Positions 63,992 to 64,000 of a DNA stretch of 64,000 nucleotides are shown here, in pieces; positions within the stretch are counted from its first letter, which is position 1, and the number at the start of each line of letters is the position of its first letter. A program made the translations under genes and the position numbers. The DNA comes from Massilia terrae (lineage in GTDB: Bacteria > Pseudomonadota > Gammaproteobacteria > Burkholderiales > Burkholderiaceae_D), in the NCBI RefSeq assembly GCF_024753145.1, contig NZ_JANUGU010000009.1:186001-250000 (forward strand). Direction: 5' to 3'. Under the pieces are notes generated by a model that saw only the letters and a program-made list of their open reading frames with translations, made no database searches and was not told the DNA's origin.

Positions 63992-64000
63992 ATGTACCAA
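63992..64000 (+). CDS. start of a divergent gene, cut by window end
   Basis: Only three codons (MYQ) are visible, after a GAGGA ribosome site about 7 bases upstream. In related Burkholderiales, the gene divergent from cysB is often a nitrite/sulfite reductase that begins MYxYD; this fits but is a guess from context. No function can be seen in the sequence itself. Confidence 0.3.

Overview
The window is chromosomal DNA of high G+C, densely coding, with gene content typical of Betaproteobacteria of the order Burkholderiales. The best fit is the Massilia/Telluria side of Oxalobacteraceae. This rests on the orn / M48 peptidase / pterin dehydratase / rsgA block, the betaproteobacterial porin, the cysB neighbourhood and the wsp-type chemosensory operon. 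It is inference from gene content, not a phylogeny. No prophage, insertion sequence, CRISPR array or rRNA operon was seen.

Layout. 0-5.3 kb: Dyp-type peroxidase, small lipoprotein, secreted M20 peptidase and three tandem copies of a small secreted protein family. 5.3-12.8 kb: RND efflux pair, divergent-PAP2 protein, DUF475 and TerD proteins. 12.9-17.8 kb: PhoD-type phosphatase, YjbQ, a secreted esterase and a secreted BNR-repeat protein. 17.9-24.4 kb: a large Ala-rich coiled-coil protein, a membrane diguanylate cyclase, SrkA kinase and a YecA/SEC-C protein. 24.5-32.5 kb: HPP-CBS protein, MarR plus ClC channel, a periplasmic metallo-beta-lactamase-fold enzyme, a DUF2306 protein and a soluble hybrid histidine kinase. 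32.5-38.5 kb: housekeeping genes orn, M48 peptidase, phhB-like, rsgA, argF and argG. 38.6-40.1 kb: a patch with an aberrant class II tRNA-like element, a ydcF-like gene broken by an in-frame UGA, and a DUF2939 protein. 40.2-44.0 kb: a three-gene cassette of ferritin-like protein with a Cys-rich tail, DUF692 multinuclear iron enzyme and its DUF2063-type partner. 44.1-51.3 kb: a Wsp-type operon ending in a WspR diguanylate cyclase but without the WspF methylesterase. 51.4-64 kb: SDR and murB, YajQ, a nitronate monooxygenase-like protein, a PAS-GGDEF-EAL protein with a damaged EAL site, a LytS/LytTR two-component pair, an orphan NarX-like kinase, a porin, a CysB-type regulator and the first codons of a divergent gene.

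How the parts work together. The strongest theme is signalling: two diguanylate cyclases, one GGDEF-EAL protein, a candidate c-di-GMP-binding YajQ, a complete-but-for-WspF Wsp pathway, and four histidine kinases outside Wsp. The most unusual locus is the DUF692 cassette. There a large ferritin-like protein with nine clustered cysteines replaces the small precursor normally paired with these Cys-modifying enzymes, so the cassette may be a post-translational modification system of a new type. Intergenic gaps are filled repeatedly by a family of palindromic REP-like elements, often between convergent genes, either singly or as inverted pairs.
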